Positions 1 to 12,680 of a stretch of DNA of 64,000 nucleotides are shown piece by piece; position 1 is the stretch's first letter; each line of letters begins with the position of its first letter. The translations under genes were made by a program, and so were the position numbers. The DNA comes from Pseudocercospora fijiensis CIRAD86 (lineage: Eukaryota > Ascomycota > Dothideomycetes > Mycosphaerellales > Mycosphaerellaceae). The stretch is taken from NCBI RefSeq assembly GCF_000340215.1, contig NW_006921541.1, forward strand, positions 933,378 through 997,377. The letters are read 5' to 3'. The notes below the pieces were generated by a model. The model was not told where the DNA came from, did not search any database, and worked only from the letters and a program-made list of their open reading frames with translations.

Positions 1-298
1 ACTAAAGAATCTCTTTATAGTTAGGATACTAGGGCTCCTTAGGACCTTTGTATTTTAGGTCTAAATAGAGACGTATTATAAACGTTCTATCGCCCTTTCG
101 CTTACTACCCGCTAGGTCGCGATATACGAAGAAACTAATCTGAATATAGCTCGTCTCTGTAATAGCCGGGTAAATATAAAGCGCTAGGTTTCTACTTCGT
201 ACCTTAGATTTAGGGACGGCGCGGAGATAAAATTAGAAATGTAGCCGGTACCTATAGCCGGCAAAAGGATACGAAAATAGGCCTCCTCCTAGGTTAAT

Positions 299-763
299 CT
301 AACGACTAAATACAATTTCTAACTAATCCGCTATAAACCGACGCCGAATTTTAGCTAGAAGCTATATATCTTTATTTTAAAAAGTAACCCGCTTCGTATA
401 GATAGCAAGGAGGTTTAAAAGCTTAAGCTCGGTTACGAGAAATACCTCCGTAGCTTCCTAAAGAGCACTAATCGCCTTAGCCGTAAATCGTATACTAGAC
501 CGAAAATCTAATATAATTTCTCGGACGAGTCGCTAGAAGGGAGTCTTAGGGATTAAAAGCTCGGTCCCTCTTTTGTTTTAGAAAAGCCGGATCTAGCGAA
601 GGGCAATAGTACCTAGTTTAAAGCGCCGCTTCTTTATCGTCGAGTCCTACCTTATTCCCTTTTTTTTAATAGAAAGATAACTTTTCTTCGCGATAGTCTT
701 CGTCCGCCTACTCTTTTTAGCCTTCTCCTATCTACCTAAAGCCTTCTTGTTTTTCGGTACTAT
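299..763 (-). pseudogene. Histone H3-like gene, RIP-inactivated
   Basis: Reading the minus strand from a likely RIP-altered start (ATA at 763-761) to TAG at 301-299 gives 154 codons in one frame with no indel. All internal stops are TAG or TAA of the kind RIP makes from Gln or Trp codons. The histone fold is clear: a basic tail containing RTKTIAKKS, then GTIALR, TELLIPKTPF, RLVREI, EATEVFLV and TKRVTF, with NKDI and LLAKIR at the end. Loop 1 between RLVREI and the alpha-2 helix has the canonical H3 length, without the insertion usual in fungal CENP-A. The alpha-N region is about two residues longer than in H3. So this is a divergent H3 paralogue and probably not a centromeric H3. It lies downstream of the hAT transposase on the same strand. 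The start and exact end are uncertain, because the terminal TAG could itself be a RIP product. Confidence 0.85.
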
Positions 764-1275
764 TTTCCGAGGAATCCCCTTCCTTCGTATATACTATAGA
801 GAGCCTTGCTCTTCCGATATCTCGTTCTCGCTACGGTCTCCCTATACTTAGCTTGCTTTACCCTTGCCCTTTAGCCTCTAAAGATATTTATCTACGCGTT
901 TAGGCGACGAGGGTATATCGGTAGGACCTAGAAAATTAATAAGTATATAATCGTAAGGAGATATTAATGCTTCTTACCTTCTAGAACAAATAGTCTTCTA
1001 TTAAACCGCCTTAGTAGGTTATCGTTAGATTCGAATAAAGGATAGTAGCTTAAGGAAGGGGAGGTAGCCGGCTTAGGAAGGCCCGAAGAGCCGAATCCTT
1101 AAGGTATATTTGTCTTTAAGAATATAGGGAAAGGGAAGAAGGAGAGGAAGAGCGAATAGAGAATTAGAAATAGTCCGTAGGTAAGCGGGGTCGGTTACTA
1201 TAGCAACTAGTCTATTTAGGTCCTAGGAATTCGAAACACATTTCGGATATATACCGGCTATATACGCCGGCTATA
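764..1275. other. Spacer between hAT and H3-like pseudogene
   Basis: No coding frame with recognisable motifs was found on either strand. One pair of GCCGGC-type motifs lies near 1252-1273. This stretch may hold the promoter of the H3-like gene or the 3' end of the hAT gene. Confidence 0.4.
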
Positions 1276-4002
1276 TTACCTTATACGTAAACGCTTCGTC
1301 TCCTTAAAGCTACTCTAAGCCTATATACGTTTCCGCTTCTCGACCCGGTATCGCCTTCTACCTCCGCCCTCCTCCTCTTCGTTATCGCTAATTAGGGTTT
1401 CGCTTAGACTAAATTTCGCATTCTCTTCGCGCTCCTAGGTTTCTTCGATCTTAAGGTTTTATAATTCCTCGATTAACTCCTTTAGTATAATCTTTAGTAA
1501 CCTGCCTTAGCGATTCTAGTAGAGGAGATAGTATTAGAATACTATAATAGATTCGAAGGTAGTAGGCGAGTATATTCGATTAAAGCGGCCCTAGTAACGA
1601 GCGATACTAAAAGACCTCTTATAGCCTATACCTATACTCGGGATAGCGAGGACGTCCCGAGCGACCGACGCTATCGTTAGAAACTTAGGCTCTAACCGCT
1701 ACTATATAGCGAGAATATCGTCTCCGAATTCGTTTAGAAGACCGGTAAGATCTAGAGATTATTAGCCCTCTTTCCGAGCCTACGGGTTTATACTTACTCG
1801 CGCGCCGATAGAGATCGAACTCTTCTTTATTCCCTTTAGTAGTTGCTTCCTCTTCTGCCTCTACTTCCTACCTACGAAACAGGTATAATATCGGAGCCCT
1901 CTAAACCTTCTTTTTCTTCGTAGGAGCTGTATTTAGACTAGTTTCTTTCCGACGCTCGTAGAATATCTTTTCTAGAATAGTCTAGTAATACTTCGGCTAT
2001 ACCTCGTCCGCCTTCTATTCCGGCCTCTACTAGTATATATCCTTTTCTACCGGGTTAAGTAAGTACGTAACGCTATAGATATCCCCGAACGACTTAAAGG
2101 TAGTACTATAATATTTATGCAACTTAGTATAGGAGCTGTCTATAGCTTTCGTTATAGCTACTTTCTAGGGAACGCTCTTCTTAGCTAGCTTAGCTACGGT
2201 TTCCTCGAGCTTATTAAAGAGCTAGTTATAGTACGTAAAGACAAGGTAGATCGTCGGTCCTCGGATTTTTCTAATCGTAGTAGTAACCTTCGCGTAATAC
2301 TTACTAATATCGACGAGATACTCTGCTTAGCGCTATTCGGCGGCGGTAAGGCCGAGCTACTTAATACCCTCGGAACTCTAATAGATCTCGAGAGCGGTAT
2401 ATAAAGTATATCCCCTCGTAACTATATAGAAAGTCGAATCGAACTAGGTCTTAACGTCTTAGGTAAAACGGAGTAGGCGCTAAGGAGGCCGCTTTTGCTA
2501 TCGCTTATTCTATACGATATTCTAGGTATCGGTTTTAGGGCGCTCGATTAGGTTCTTTTAAATAGCCTCGAATCGGTTATATCTCTATAAGCTCGAGTTC
2601 GTATATATTGCTAGACGACGAAGCTAGAGAAAAAGAGTTAGAACTATACTAGGTTACTAGCTATAGGTACCGGCTATAGACAAAAGTTATACCTTATATA
2701 AAACGAGAGCGAGGCTCTCTACCTTATCCTATCTTATTGCTATAACGAGTTTCTCGACTTTCGACTTTGCCTTATCCTTATCTAGGATCTTCTATTAGTC
2801 GTCGTTTAATAGTGCAATTTTAAGCGTCTTAAAGAGGGCTCGGATCGCGATTTGAACTATATAAGCGAGGTAGGGAAACTTCTATAGGGATACAACTAGC
2901 AACGACGTCGGCTCCGATTTAATAGGGCTAGGGCTATTACTAGGCTCCTCTTTATCGTTATCGTCGTACGTATTATCGTACGTATCCGGAATCGTAGCGA
3001 GCTTAATATTCGGAAGATTAAGCTAGATTATAGACCTTGTAATCTCCTCTACGTACTCGACCCTATCGATACAATTAGTAATTTTAAAGACATATACGAG
3101 TGAATTGTATATATAACGCCTTATATAATATTCGATTATTACTAGCGTTGTCCGTAGTAATCGAGATTAGTTTCGTTGTTACGCTAACCCTATCTATTGC
3201 CGTATAGACAAGCTTCGCTATATCCTTACTAGTATAGGAACCTAGAATTTTAGGGAATCCGATTATAAGTTCCTAGAGTTTCTAATCCGAATTAATAAAG
3301 TATAGCATAATCGAGAGGAAGGAGGCTCTTATAGTCCGGCTTAACTAGCTATCGATAGTAATAGCTACTCGGCGAGTATTACGGAGGATCTCCCGAATAT
3401 CGTCTAACGTAGCCTCTTTGTTCTTTTCGAATATAATACGCTAGGTTGTCGCGCCGAGAAATAGGGGAGGGTAGTTTATAAGATATAGATATATCTTCTA
3501 TATAGACTCCCTTTCGTAGAAGTCTTCCGGAAGACCGTTTATAGCTAGCATTTCGTTTGCTAGTTGCTTAAAGTCTTCGGGGGAGAAATCGGTAGCCTTT
3601 AATCCTAGAGCTTCCTTAAGCGTAGCCTATAATAATTAGCTAGATCTCTACGGTTAATTAAAGTAGCCGGAATCTGTAGCCGGTAGCTATAGCCGGCATT
3701 TTAGAAGACATACCTCTTTCTAGAACGCTATATCTATATTAACTCTCCTCTCTCCTTAAGATTCCCGACACCGTTTAGAATAGAGATAGTTCGTAGGCGA
3801 TAAGTTCCTATCCCTTAGTTTCGGGTATTTTAAGATTGAACCGTAGAAGTTATAGACAATTACTAGTTAACCTTTAAGTCGAGAAGTCGTATAACGGTAT
3901 AATGCCCCCTCTATAAAGAACTTCTAGAATATATCCGTTCGCTCCTTACTCCCCTATCGCATCGAGTACTTCCGGAGTTTATACGCCTTCGAACGTAAGT
4001 AT
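1276..4002 (-). pseudogene. hAT transposase, main C-terminal part
   Basis: Minus-strand frames show the hAT family signature. TIDS followed by a RIP stop (originally Trp) and LSR is the first catalytic region. ITTDNASNN (Asp codon about 3152-3150) is the diagnostic second region, followed about 100 residues later by YLAYIVQIAI, the usual zone after the second Asp. The C-terminal dimerisation region reads ARDVLAIPS near 1638-1665 with an S-F-S motif after it. The tail is Glu-rich and then Lys/Arg-rich and stops near 1278-1276. The gene is broken by many RIP stops, by a +1 frameshift near 3100, by short GCCGGC-containing insertions near 2660 and 3670, and by the 12.3 kb Element 1. Its N-terminus continues at 16681-16305. 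Terminal inverted repeats of the hAT element were not found. Confidence 0.85.
3999..4002. repeat. Target site duplication of Element 1, left copy (GTAT)
   Basis: GTAT stands directly before the left LTR and again directly after the right LTR at 16301-16304. Counting it once restores the hAT reading frame across the insertion, which supports a 4-bp and not a 5-bp duplication. Confidence 0.85.
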
Positions 4003-4282
4003 TATTAGCTAGTAACCGGCCCTACACACCTAGGCTAAGTTTTAAGCCTATATAAGAGGCCTCCTTCTATATTGCAGATAGAGCACCAACCTCGTATAGC
4101 ATATTGTTTACGTTACACTTCTATAATGCCTATATTGTAGGGCTCTAGTTATTAGCCTAAGCAACCGTCTTGTTATCCTATTATACTAAACATAGCTGCC
4201 TATATTACTATAGGTTATGTTACCCTCGGTAGCCTATACTATTACTACTAGTAGTAGTAGTAGTTTTGGTTTCCGTCCTTTA
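4003..4282 (+). repeat. Element 1 left LTR (280 bp)
   Basis: It starts TATTAGCTAG (originally TGTTAG) and ends CCGTCCTTTA (originally CA). It matches 16021-16300 over the full 280 bp, and the differences I can see are all C/T or G/A. It contains a short TAG/GTA trinucleotide run near its 3' end. A primer-binding site probably begins at about 4284, where TAGAGCC follows the LTR (TAG perhaps from TGG), but the tRNA could not be named. Confidence 0.92.
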
Positions 4283-5104
4283 TTAGAGCCGAAGGTAGGG
4301 CTATCTCTTTATATCTAACAGGTTTAGGTGTGTTAAAGGTAGTCTCTAGGCACGAATAGCTATAACCGAAGCGAGGGTACGATAAGAGCCTACGATATAG
4401 ACGATATAGAAGTATCTCGAGGGGCTATTACGACAAGCAGAGAAACCTCTTAACGAGGGCATCGCTTTAACCCGAAAAGCTGCAAACCCTTAGGACTGTT
4501 ACAGCTTAGGGCCTAGTCTGCGACTATAGCTAGCTTCTAAGGACTCGGCTCCGGGTCGAAGACCCATTTAGTACCGCTTGCTCGAGATAAGCTACCGCCC
4601 GCCTAAGGAGGAGATAGATTAATTACCTATCGGCCTTGCTTAGTTTGCTAAGACTATTAATTAATAGCAAATACGGATTGTAGGCCGGATAGCCGGGGAG
4701 TCCCCTATTAATCGGATAGGGCTTTCCTAGATTCGTAGCCTCGCTTAGATAGTGCTTAGCCTTCTACTAGGAAAAGAAGGCTACCGCCCCCCTGCCTAGC
4801 TAAAGGAGATACGAGCTAGTTTCTAGGATCTAGGTGTAAACAGAGATTGCAGTCTCTCTCTCCGAGCGGCTTTTGTCCGAAATTTACCGAACTAAGCTCC
4901 TAGAGGTAGTTAGGCGACCCCTAGGAGGCTAAATCCTAATGCTACCCCGGGGGTAATACTAGGAGAAACAGCCTAATATACTACTCTCTCGCATAGCAAC
5001 ATTACAATAAACCAAACAAACTAAAGACACCTAAAAACACATTTCTATAGCATTCTATTTCAACTTTATATAGTATTCTATTTCAACTATTTTACAATAA
5101 TCGG
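4283..5104 (+). other. Element 1 leader between LTR and gag
   Basis: About 820 bp without a convincing coding frame. It keeps more CpA than the coding regions and contains a GC-rich interrupted palindrome at 4935-4963, shortly before gag. Packaging or translation signals are plausible here but cannot be shown. Confidence 0.6.
4935..4963. repeat. GC-rich interrupted palindrome, copy 1
   Basis: Left arm CCTAATGCTACCCC, right arm GGGGGTAATACTAGG. It is one of five related copies in Element 1, placed about 140 bp before gag. Confidence 0.75.
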
Positions 5105-8100
5105 ATAAGCTCTAGCTCTAGCGAAAACGAGCATTAAGAATTAGCGGAATCTTTTGAATCTAAAAACGCCCCTAATCCTATTAACGAAGAAATTAGGCGG
5201 CGACTAGTTAATATAAGCGAACCTCCTACGCCCTCTACGCTAGAGGCGCTCTATACTGTCCTTATAAAGATAATAGAGAAGCAAACTAAGCTTCTCTATT
5301 AGAGCAAGCGTCGCCCGCTAGAACTAGGGAGTAGTGCAAATCCCTTATTCGAAGGGTGGAACGCTATAGCATATATTAAGCGCTTTAAGGAAGGCTTAGT
5401 TAATTACGAGCTCGATAGAGAATCCGACTAGTATAAGATTCGGTCCTTTACGAGGACTACCTCCTCTAAGCTTTACCGAACCCTTAAAACCCTAGTTAGC
5501 TACCTAGAAAAGGACGACAAGTCTAATACTAACTAGGAGACCTTTAAAATAGCCTTTATAAGGGAGTATCGGGAGCGCGATAGCCGTCGTATTAAAGGCA
5601 GTCGTACGTAGCTCGAGTCCCTCTGCTTAGTAAGGCGCACTAAGGATAACGACCTAAAGGGGTATATCCGCGAGTTTATCGAGTTAGCGGATAGCATCGA
5701 ATAGAGTAACCTCGAAAACTCTTAGAGAACGAGGCTGCTCCTCTAAGGGTTGCCGTAGCCTATAGCTTAGCGTATCTTCCGTCGCTATAAGCTTAGCGAG
5801 GCCGATCCTAAGAGCTTTAGGAAGTACAAAGAGGTCCTAGTATATATTAAGGCCGACATTAATAGCATAGCCGATATAAGGAAGTTTATCTACGGCGAAG
5901 ACCGGAATAACCTAGCGTAGGTTAGGAAAGAAGCCTTAGTAAGCAAGGGACCTAAGTTCCTTCCTAAATCGCAAAGTAGTCCTAAGACCGTAACTCCTAC
6001 GGTTACTAAGCACTCTTAGGATATCGCGGACTTAGCTAAATCCCTAGCCTAGCTAAACCTAAATGCGAAAGCATTATAGCGAGTTAGGGAGGTTATTAAT
6101 ACTACTATACTAGGCGATATACTACTAGTCTACTAGGTTTCAGATCCTAACTACCCTAAGGCCCCTTTAGTAGATATCTACGCTATACGGAAGATCTATT
6201 CTAACTTAGATAGCAAGTGCTAGATATATAGCGGGTTTAAACATATCTAATCGTCCTGCCCTATCTAGAAAGAGCTTCTTAAAAGGAAGCTTATTATGCA
6301 AGTAAATAGCCGATTCTACTATATAGACACCGGCGACAAGATTAATTTCGAATAGGATCGGAGAGCCCCGAAGCTGCCTTAGCTAAAGACCCTTCTAGAA
6401 AAGAAGTATAGCGGCAAGATCGAGTTTAAGGACACTAGGAACAGTATCCTCGCCGCTATTACTAAACGAGAAACTTAGAAGGTTAGGGCAAAATAGGTTA
6501 AGGAGCGAAGTAGTAACGGTACTACCGAGCCCGTTAAAGTTAACTTTGTTTCTTAGGACCCGGACGCAGTTACTAATGTTTACGCGGTTACTAAGAATAG
6601 TATAGACGTCTACGCTGCTATACGGTCTTAGACCTAGTCCTAAACTAAGGGTAAGAGCCCTTAGAACCCTACTCGCCCTAGTACGGTAGCCCCTACTAGG
6701 GTACTAAAGAACAAGGCGGCCGATAAGGCTAAGCAATAGCGAGAGTTAACCGCTAAAACTAAGACTCTCTAGATAGCTATAGACCGTGCTGCCCGATCTA
6801 GCACCGTACCTAGCACCGTACCTAGTACCCTACCTATAGAAAGCCTAGTCGTCCTAGAGACTCTAGAGGTCGATATAGAGGATATTGCTACCGATATTAG
6901 TAGTACCCTAGGGCTAGCTAACCTACCGGCCTATAAGCGAAAGTTATCCGATCTAAAGAGCTTTCGCTTTAATAGGTATATAAAAAAGTATAGTACTAGC
7001 CTAGCTAACTCCTTAGACACAAAGGCAAACGCTCTCTTCTAGGCTTTATAGTTCCTAGACCTTAAGTCTAATATGTCTATAGGAGAGCTACTAGCATACG
7101 GTTTGCCTACTAACCTGTTCTAGAGCCGAATCCCTAACGATGCTACCTTTATAAAAGACCTCGCTACCCTCTAAAGGAAACAGGGACGAGAAGACTACAT
7201 CGACGTCTCTTCTCTATAGTTCCTTCCTAAATTTTTAGGTACCTAAGAGTTAGTAGAAGGCGAATCGGTAACCTACGAGAACTAAGAGACTATCGATAAT
7301 GCTAACGAAGAGGGAGTTAAGGAGATAGGCCGAGGGGATAGTAATAATCCCGACCCTACTCTAGTTTCAGTTTCTATTAAGGCTGTCCGATTTACTAGCT
7401 AACAAATCGGTCGAGTAGGACCTCCTCGACCTAAAGAACTTTACTCTATCCCTAATAATATAGACCTTTCCGTAGTTACCCGTTCCTTCGCCGTCGTTCC
7501 CGCTATCTATATTTAGGTTACTATCGGGAGCTATAGTTAATAGATGCTAGCAATGCTTAATAATAGTTCGGAGTTACTTATTATAAGTAAGCGTTAGGCT
7601 AAACAACTTAGGCTACTAATAAATAGAGACATTTCCCTCGGTATATAGGGAGTAAATAGGGAGGTTGCGCTAGTAGGTGCTTGCTATAATGTTATAGTAG
7701 ACACCTTCGGTATATGCTTTTCCTTTACCTTCTAGATTGCCGCCGACCTAAATACGCTAATTATTCTAGGTCGACTATAGTCTCGCATAACCCGAGGTAT
7801 CTAGCGCAACTGCGACGATAGCTCCTAGGAGGGAACTATTACTAACTAGAAGGGCAACCGAGTCGTATTTACTAGTTATGTCGGCAATACTAGCTACAAG
7901 TCCTACGAGGATATCCTTACTGCTTCTAAACGGTCTTCGGGAAACGCTACGGCGCGGTTATAAGACCGGCAATCTGCGCTATAAGTTAGTATAGCTTAAA
8001 TAGGTTATTTCTAGAAGTGCGCCGCTCCGTACGTTAAGGCAAGTTTCTAGGTTCTATACTAAGAAGACGAGTGCTCGAAGCGATAGCGAGTATAACACAA

Positions 8101-8134
8101 CGACTACCTACTCCTACTATACGAGTTAAGGTAA
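5105..8134 (+). pseudogene. Element 1 gag-protease ORF, RIP-inactivated
   Basis: One frame runs from a probable RIP-altered ATG (ATA at 5105, followed by a Ser run and an acidic segment) to tandem TAA TAA at 8132-8137. The capsid-like part includes GWNAIAYIKRF near residue 85. A CCHC zinc knuckle follows at about 6218-6259 (Cys, Gln, Ile, then Tyr replacing Cys through RIP, then SGFKH, and Cys five residues later). After a basic Ser/Thr-rich linker comes a retropepsin-like segment near 7553 reading MLNNSSEL, where the active-site Asp has probably become Asn by TpG to TpA change. The length, about 1,009 codons, is long for gag but fits gag plus protease. Pol follows one frame back with an overlapping TAATAATG. 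Confidence 0.8.
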
Positions 8135-8136
8135 TA

Positions 8137-11100
8137 ATGCTATCTTATACGTCGTCGCTAGAGGTATTACTACCGGACGCGGGTCTACCCGAACTAACTA
8201 ATTAGAGCGCGAGTCTAATGCTACCCTAGGGGTGTTATTACGAATCTAACGTTTTCGCCGGCGTTATAAATTAGGACTACTAGTTGTATACCTATCGACT
8301 TAAGGAGACTTCTAAGGAAGTTTACGCGCTATTTTGTTACGCTAATCTCTAAGCCTAACGACAAAGAGAGAGAGCTCGGGTCCAATAATCGATTAGTGTC
8401 TATACCCTATATAAGAGGGTAGCCGATAAGATTAAGCCCGTAAAGGGTAGCGTGCATATTACCGATAGGTCTAATCCTAGCGGGAATCCTAACTAGCGAC
8501 AAAAGTGTCTTAATTAGGAAGCAACATTACTACCTAGGGATAGTCCGTACGATTAGAGATACATTACTAAGAAGTTCTCTACTATTCCTAGGGGTTTAAG
8601 GCTAATACCGGAGAGGCTTGCGAAAATTAAACCTAGTATAGAGCTTTCGGATCTTGAACTTAACCTACTATATAAGCTTCTATATAATCGCGAAGCGGTA
8701 TTAGTATATGATTTCACTTACCTAGGTAGAATTAACCCGGAGGTTGCCTCTCCGTAGAAGATCCGAACAATCGAATATAAGCCTTAGGCCTATCTAGGTT
8801 TCAAGCTAAACCTAAGCCTACGAGGTGTAGTTAAGGATATAATACGGCAGCGCATAAAGGCCGGCATACTAGAGCCTTCCTATGCCTCGTATCGCAATCT
8901 ATACTTCCTAGTTTAAAAGAAGACAGCTCCTAGGGAACTAAAGAAGTACCGTCTAATTAACGCTATACAAAAGTTTAACGCAGTTACGATTAGAGATACT
9001 AACCTGCCTCCGGAGACTAATAGGTTCTCGGAAGCCTTTGCTAACTGTGTTGTAGCCTTACTAGTTAACGTTTTCTCGGGCTACGACTAGATTCCTCTTT
9101 ACCCTAACAGCCGCGACCTTACTAGTTTCGAGATACCTCTTAGGCTATATAGACAAACTACCCTTCCCTAAGGGGCAACTAACTCCGTAGCCTAGTTCGT
9201 TCGCATTATAAACTAAGTCCTCGCGGCCTATATCTCCTATATAGCGATACCTTTCCTAGACGACATCGGTATTAAAGGGCCTAAAACTAGGTACGATAAT
9301 AAAGAAGTAGAGCCTAGCATCCGTAGGTTCTTTCTCGAGTATATCTAGAACCTCGATAGCGTCCTCTACGACCTAGAGCGAGCTAATCTAACGGTGTATA
9401 GGGAGAAGCTTTAGCTCCTATACAAACGAATAAACATTGTCGGGTTTGTAACCGATGAAAACGGCCGCTATCCTAATAATACACGGGTCCTAAAGATAGT
9501 ATCCTAGCCGGATCCTACCTATTAGAAGGATATCCGAACCTAGCTTAGAGTAGTCTCCTACTTCCGTATCTAGGTCGAGAACTTTGCATTAGTATATAAG
9601 CCCTTATACGCCTTGCTTAAGAAGGATACTAAGTTCGAATAGACCCCCGTTTACTAAGCGGCTAAGGACAAGGTAACTAAGGCACTCGTTAGCGCACCTG
9701 CACTTACGTCTATTAACTACTTAGAGGGTGCGGGTTTAATAATTGTTGCTATCGACTCGAGCGGGGAAGGCTATAGCGAGATACTAATATAGTATAACCG
9801 TAAAGAACTATCTTTGCGATACCCTATCCGGTACGACTTAGGGCTATAGAAACCGATCGAGGCCCGGTACGATATAGGTAAGCGAGAGTGCCTTAGAGTC
9901 TATAAGGCTCTAAAGAAGTTCCGACTATAGCTCTTTAGTATATTCTTTCGCTTAGAAATCGATGCTTAGACGCTAGTCTATTAGCTTAACCGTATAGCCT
10001 CCGACCTACCAAACTCTACGATAGCTCGGTAGGTTGCCTAGATCTATTTATTTGATTTCGACGTCTTCTACGTTCCTAGTAAGAAGTATACTAGACCGGA
10101 TAGCCTTTCTAGAAGGCTCGCTATAGAAGAGGATATCGCCGAGATAATAGAAGAAGAGGATGTCGATACGGTAATTAACCGCACTTTCTTCGCTACCTTT
10201 TATATTAATGCTATACTAGCGATTACTAGGCCTACTGCCGACGACTAACCTAGCGACTAACTAGGTAACTAGCCCGACGGGAGCCCTACTACTAACGATA
10301 ACGACTAGGCTAAAGCTAAGGCGGATAAACTAGAGAGGGATAATATCCTTAATAGGGTCTACTCCGACGACTCCTATTATATCGCCTACTTCCTAACCTA
10401 TACGAAGAAAGCGCCTAGCCTATTAAAGAGTTAATACCGTCGGGTTATTCGCTATTCTCGACGATTCCTAGTTAAAGATCGAATCCTTTCGCGATAAGCG
10501 ATAGTTAATACACCTCTCTAGCGTGTTATTAACGACCTAGTAGCCCGATAAGAGATCCTTCGTTCCGTTTACGATAAGCTCGGCTACCGGGCGGCGGAGG
10601 GCACCTTCGATGTCCTTCGTCGGCGCTACTAGTAGGACGGCGTATAGGCTAATGTCTCCCGCTACTATAAGAGCTGTCCTAAGTGCAATTTTAGGAATAG
10701 CTACCGACGTCTAGGAGAACTGCGTATTCCTACTACCTAATTAGTCGGAGAGCGATAGTATAGCGATAGGGTCTATCTTAGTCGCAATAATAGCTTGTAT
10801 ATTATTCGGGAGGGTCTTTCTCGATAGCTAGAGGCCTATTATTTCTATAAGGGCTGCGGCGCTATTAATGCTCGTAATATAGCTACCTTCCTATTTAAAG
10901 ATCTGTTTTGCCGCTAGGGAACACTTTACGAGATTATCTTAGACAACGCTACGAACAATATAGCTAAAGAAGTTTAAGTACTGCTTGTTTCGTATAGGGC
11001 GAAAAACGTTCGCATCTCCCCGTACTATCCCTAGTCGAATGCTATTATTAAACGTAGCTATCGGTCTTTAATTAATGCCCTATCTAAGATAACTAATAGA

Positions 11101-11967
11101 GGGGATAGGTCGGTTCCTATCTCTACCCGGGTCCTAGCCCTTCTCTAGGCGGATCGAACTACTATTATCGACACTACTAGATTTACGCCGGTAGAGCTTA
11201 TAATTAGGAGGGACGCCGTTCTTCCTATTAAGTTGTCCTATCGCACGCATAGCGTTTACGATTAGGGGTCTATTCGTACTAGGGCAGATCTTCTTACCCT
11301 ATAGGCTAAGGCTCTTAAGGACATAACTACGACTTCTTAGGAGGGTCTTACTCGACAACGGCGCCTTCGTAAAGAGGCTAAGCAGTATTTCGATAACTAT
11401 AATACTATTAATTAGGAGCCTCTAAAGGTTAGCGATATAGTCCTCCTATACCGGTCGGAGCTAGAATATAGTTACTCCTATAAGCTAGCCTTTAAATAGA
11501 AAGGGCCTTATAGAGTATAGGAGGTCCTTTACGATAGTTCTACGTATCGGCTTAAGGAACTTAATAGTGCTACCTTAAAGCACTCGTACCCCCGGGCTAA
11601 CCTAAAGAAGGTCGTCGAGTTAAGAGAACCTACCTACCCTCCCCCGACCGAGGAGGAAGTTAATGCCTCTACGGACCCTCTACCGACCTTAGATACCTAT
11701 CGAGAGGAGGATCCTACCGCGATTATAGATCCTATTCTACCTAATAACTATACGTATCCCTAGATACGTCTTAGTAAGCTATTAGGAATAACTTATAAAC
11801 AAAGGGAGGGTTATATACGTATAAATTGCGCGTAGAGCATTTCCGATATTAATTCCGATAGTGAACTAGACTTCTAGCTATCTAACTCTAACTCCGAGGA
11901 GGAGCTCCTCGACTAGTCTAGCGACGAAGACCGCCTAGAATTATAGCTAGATCCTAAGACTAAATAA
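8137..11967 (+). pseudogene. Element 1 pol (RT, RNase H, integrase), RIP-inactivated
   Basis: The frame opens with an ATG at 8137 that overlaps the second TAA of the gag-protease ORF and runs 1,277 codons without indel to TAA at 11965-11967. RT motifs include FSGYD near 9073 and the catalytic FLDD near 9253-9264, where many families have YLDD or YVDD. RNase H shows AIDSSGEG near 9748. Integrase has the zinc-binding pair CPKC near 10675 and the core LDNATNN near 10940, followed by SPYYPQ-like sequence and a C-terminal strand ending KHSYPRANLK. No chromodomain is seen. The tail is acidic. The ATG start may be coincidental, because RIP could have made the upstream stops. Confidence 0.88.
8214..8242. 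repeat. GC-rich interrupted palindrome, copy 2
   Basis: Left arm TCTAATGCTACCC, right arm GGGGTGTTATTACG. It lies about 75 bp inside the pol frame, close to the gag-pol junction. Confidence 0.6.
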
Positions 11968-12206
11968 TTGCTTGCTCTTCCTTACCTCTACCTACCTCTA
12001 CTACGTTGCTTCCTTACTCTTGTCGATCGTTCTCCGCGTTATTAATGCAGTGCCGCCCTATACCTTTAGTCCTTACCTATTGTCTGTTTCTACTAATGTT
12101 TATACTCTCGTTTGTTGCTTTTAGTTTATCCTATTATTATCTTTTGCTTTTGCCTTTACCTTCGATTAATGTTTTTCCTTAGATAGAACTGTACGAGGCG
12201 TGTTTT

Positions 12207-12235
12207 CCTAATAATACCCCGGGGGTAGTATTAGG
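12207..12235. repeat. GC-rich interrupted palindrome, copy 3
   Basis: Left arm CCTAATAATACCCC, right arm GGGGGTAGTATTAGG: the most symmetric of the five copies, about 240 bp after the pol stop. Confidence 0.75.
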
Positions 12236-12651
12236 AAGATAGCCGAACCTAACCCCTCTACCCTTCTAGGACTACTTCCCTCTAGATTCCTAGACTCTAG
12301 CAACCTTCCTTAAGTAACAACGATAACAAGATACTCTACTAGAGGATGTTCCTGCCCTAATTAGCACTAGCTACGTAGGACACTAAGAAAGGGAGGATCC
12401 CTCTCCCTTCCTAGCTCTTAGATAGACATAGTAACCTAGGCCTATAGCCTCTAAGAATAGGGACCTTAGGCTATTAAGCTTAGTATTTAGAAGAAGGAAG
12501 AAGGTAAACGTATAGACTACCTTTACGTGCTTACTAATATAAAAGGTGATACTGCATCTATAACGGCAGTGCTATAGGCTAATATACCGACGAATTAGCT
12601 ACGCTAGGCCTAGGCGACTTACTCCTCGTTACTAAGCATCTCTAGAGAAAA

Positions 12652-12680
12652 GCTAATACTATCCCGGGGGTATTATTAGT
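12652..12680. repeat. GC-rich interrupted palindrome, copy 4
   Basis: Left arm GCTAATACTATCCC, right arm GGGGGTATTATTAGT. It lies in the spacer before the third ORF. Confidence 0.7.

Noticed and set aside
299..763. Centromeric H3 (CENP-A)
   Set aside because: Loop 1 has the canonical H3 length without the insertion usual in fungal CENP-A, so a general H3-like call is safer.
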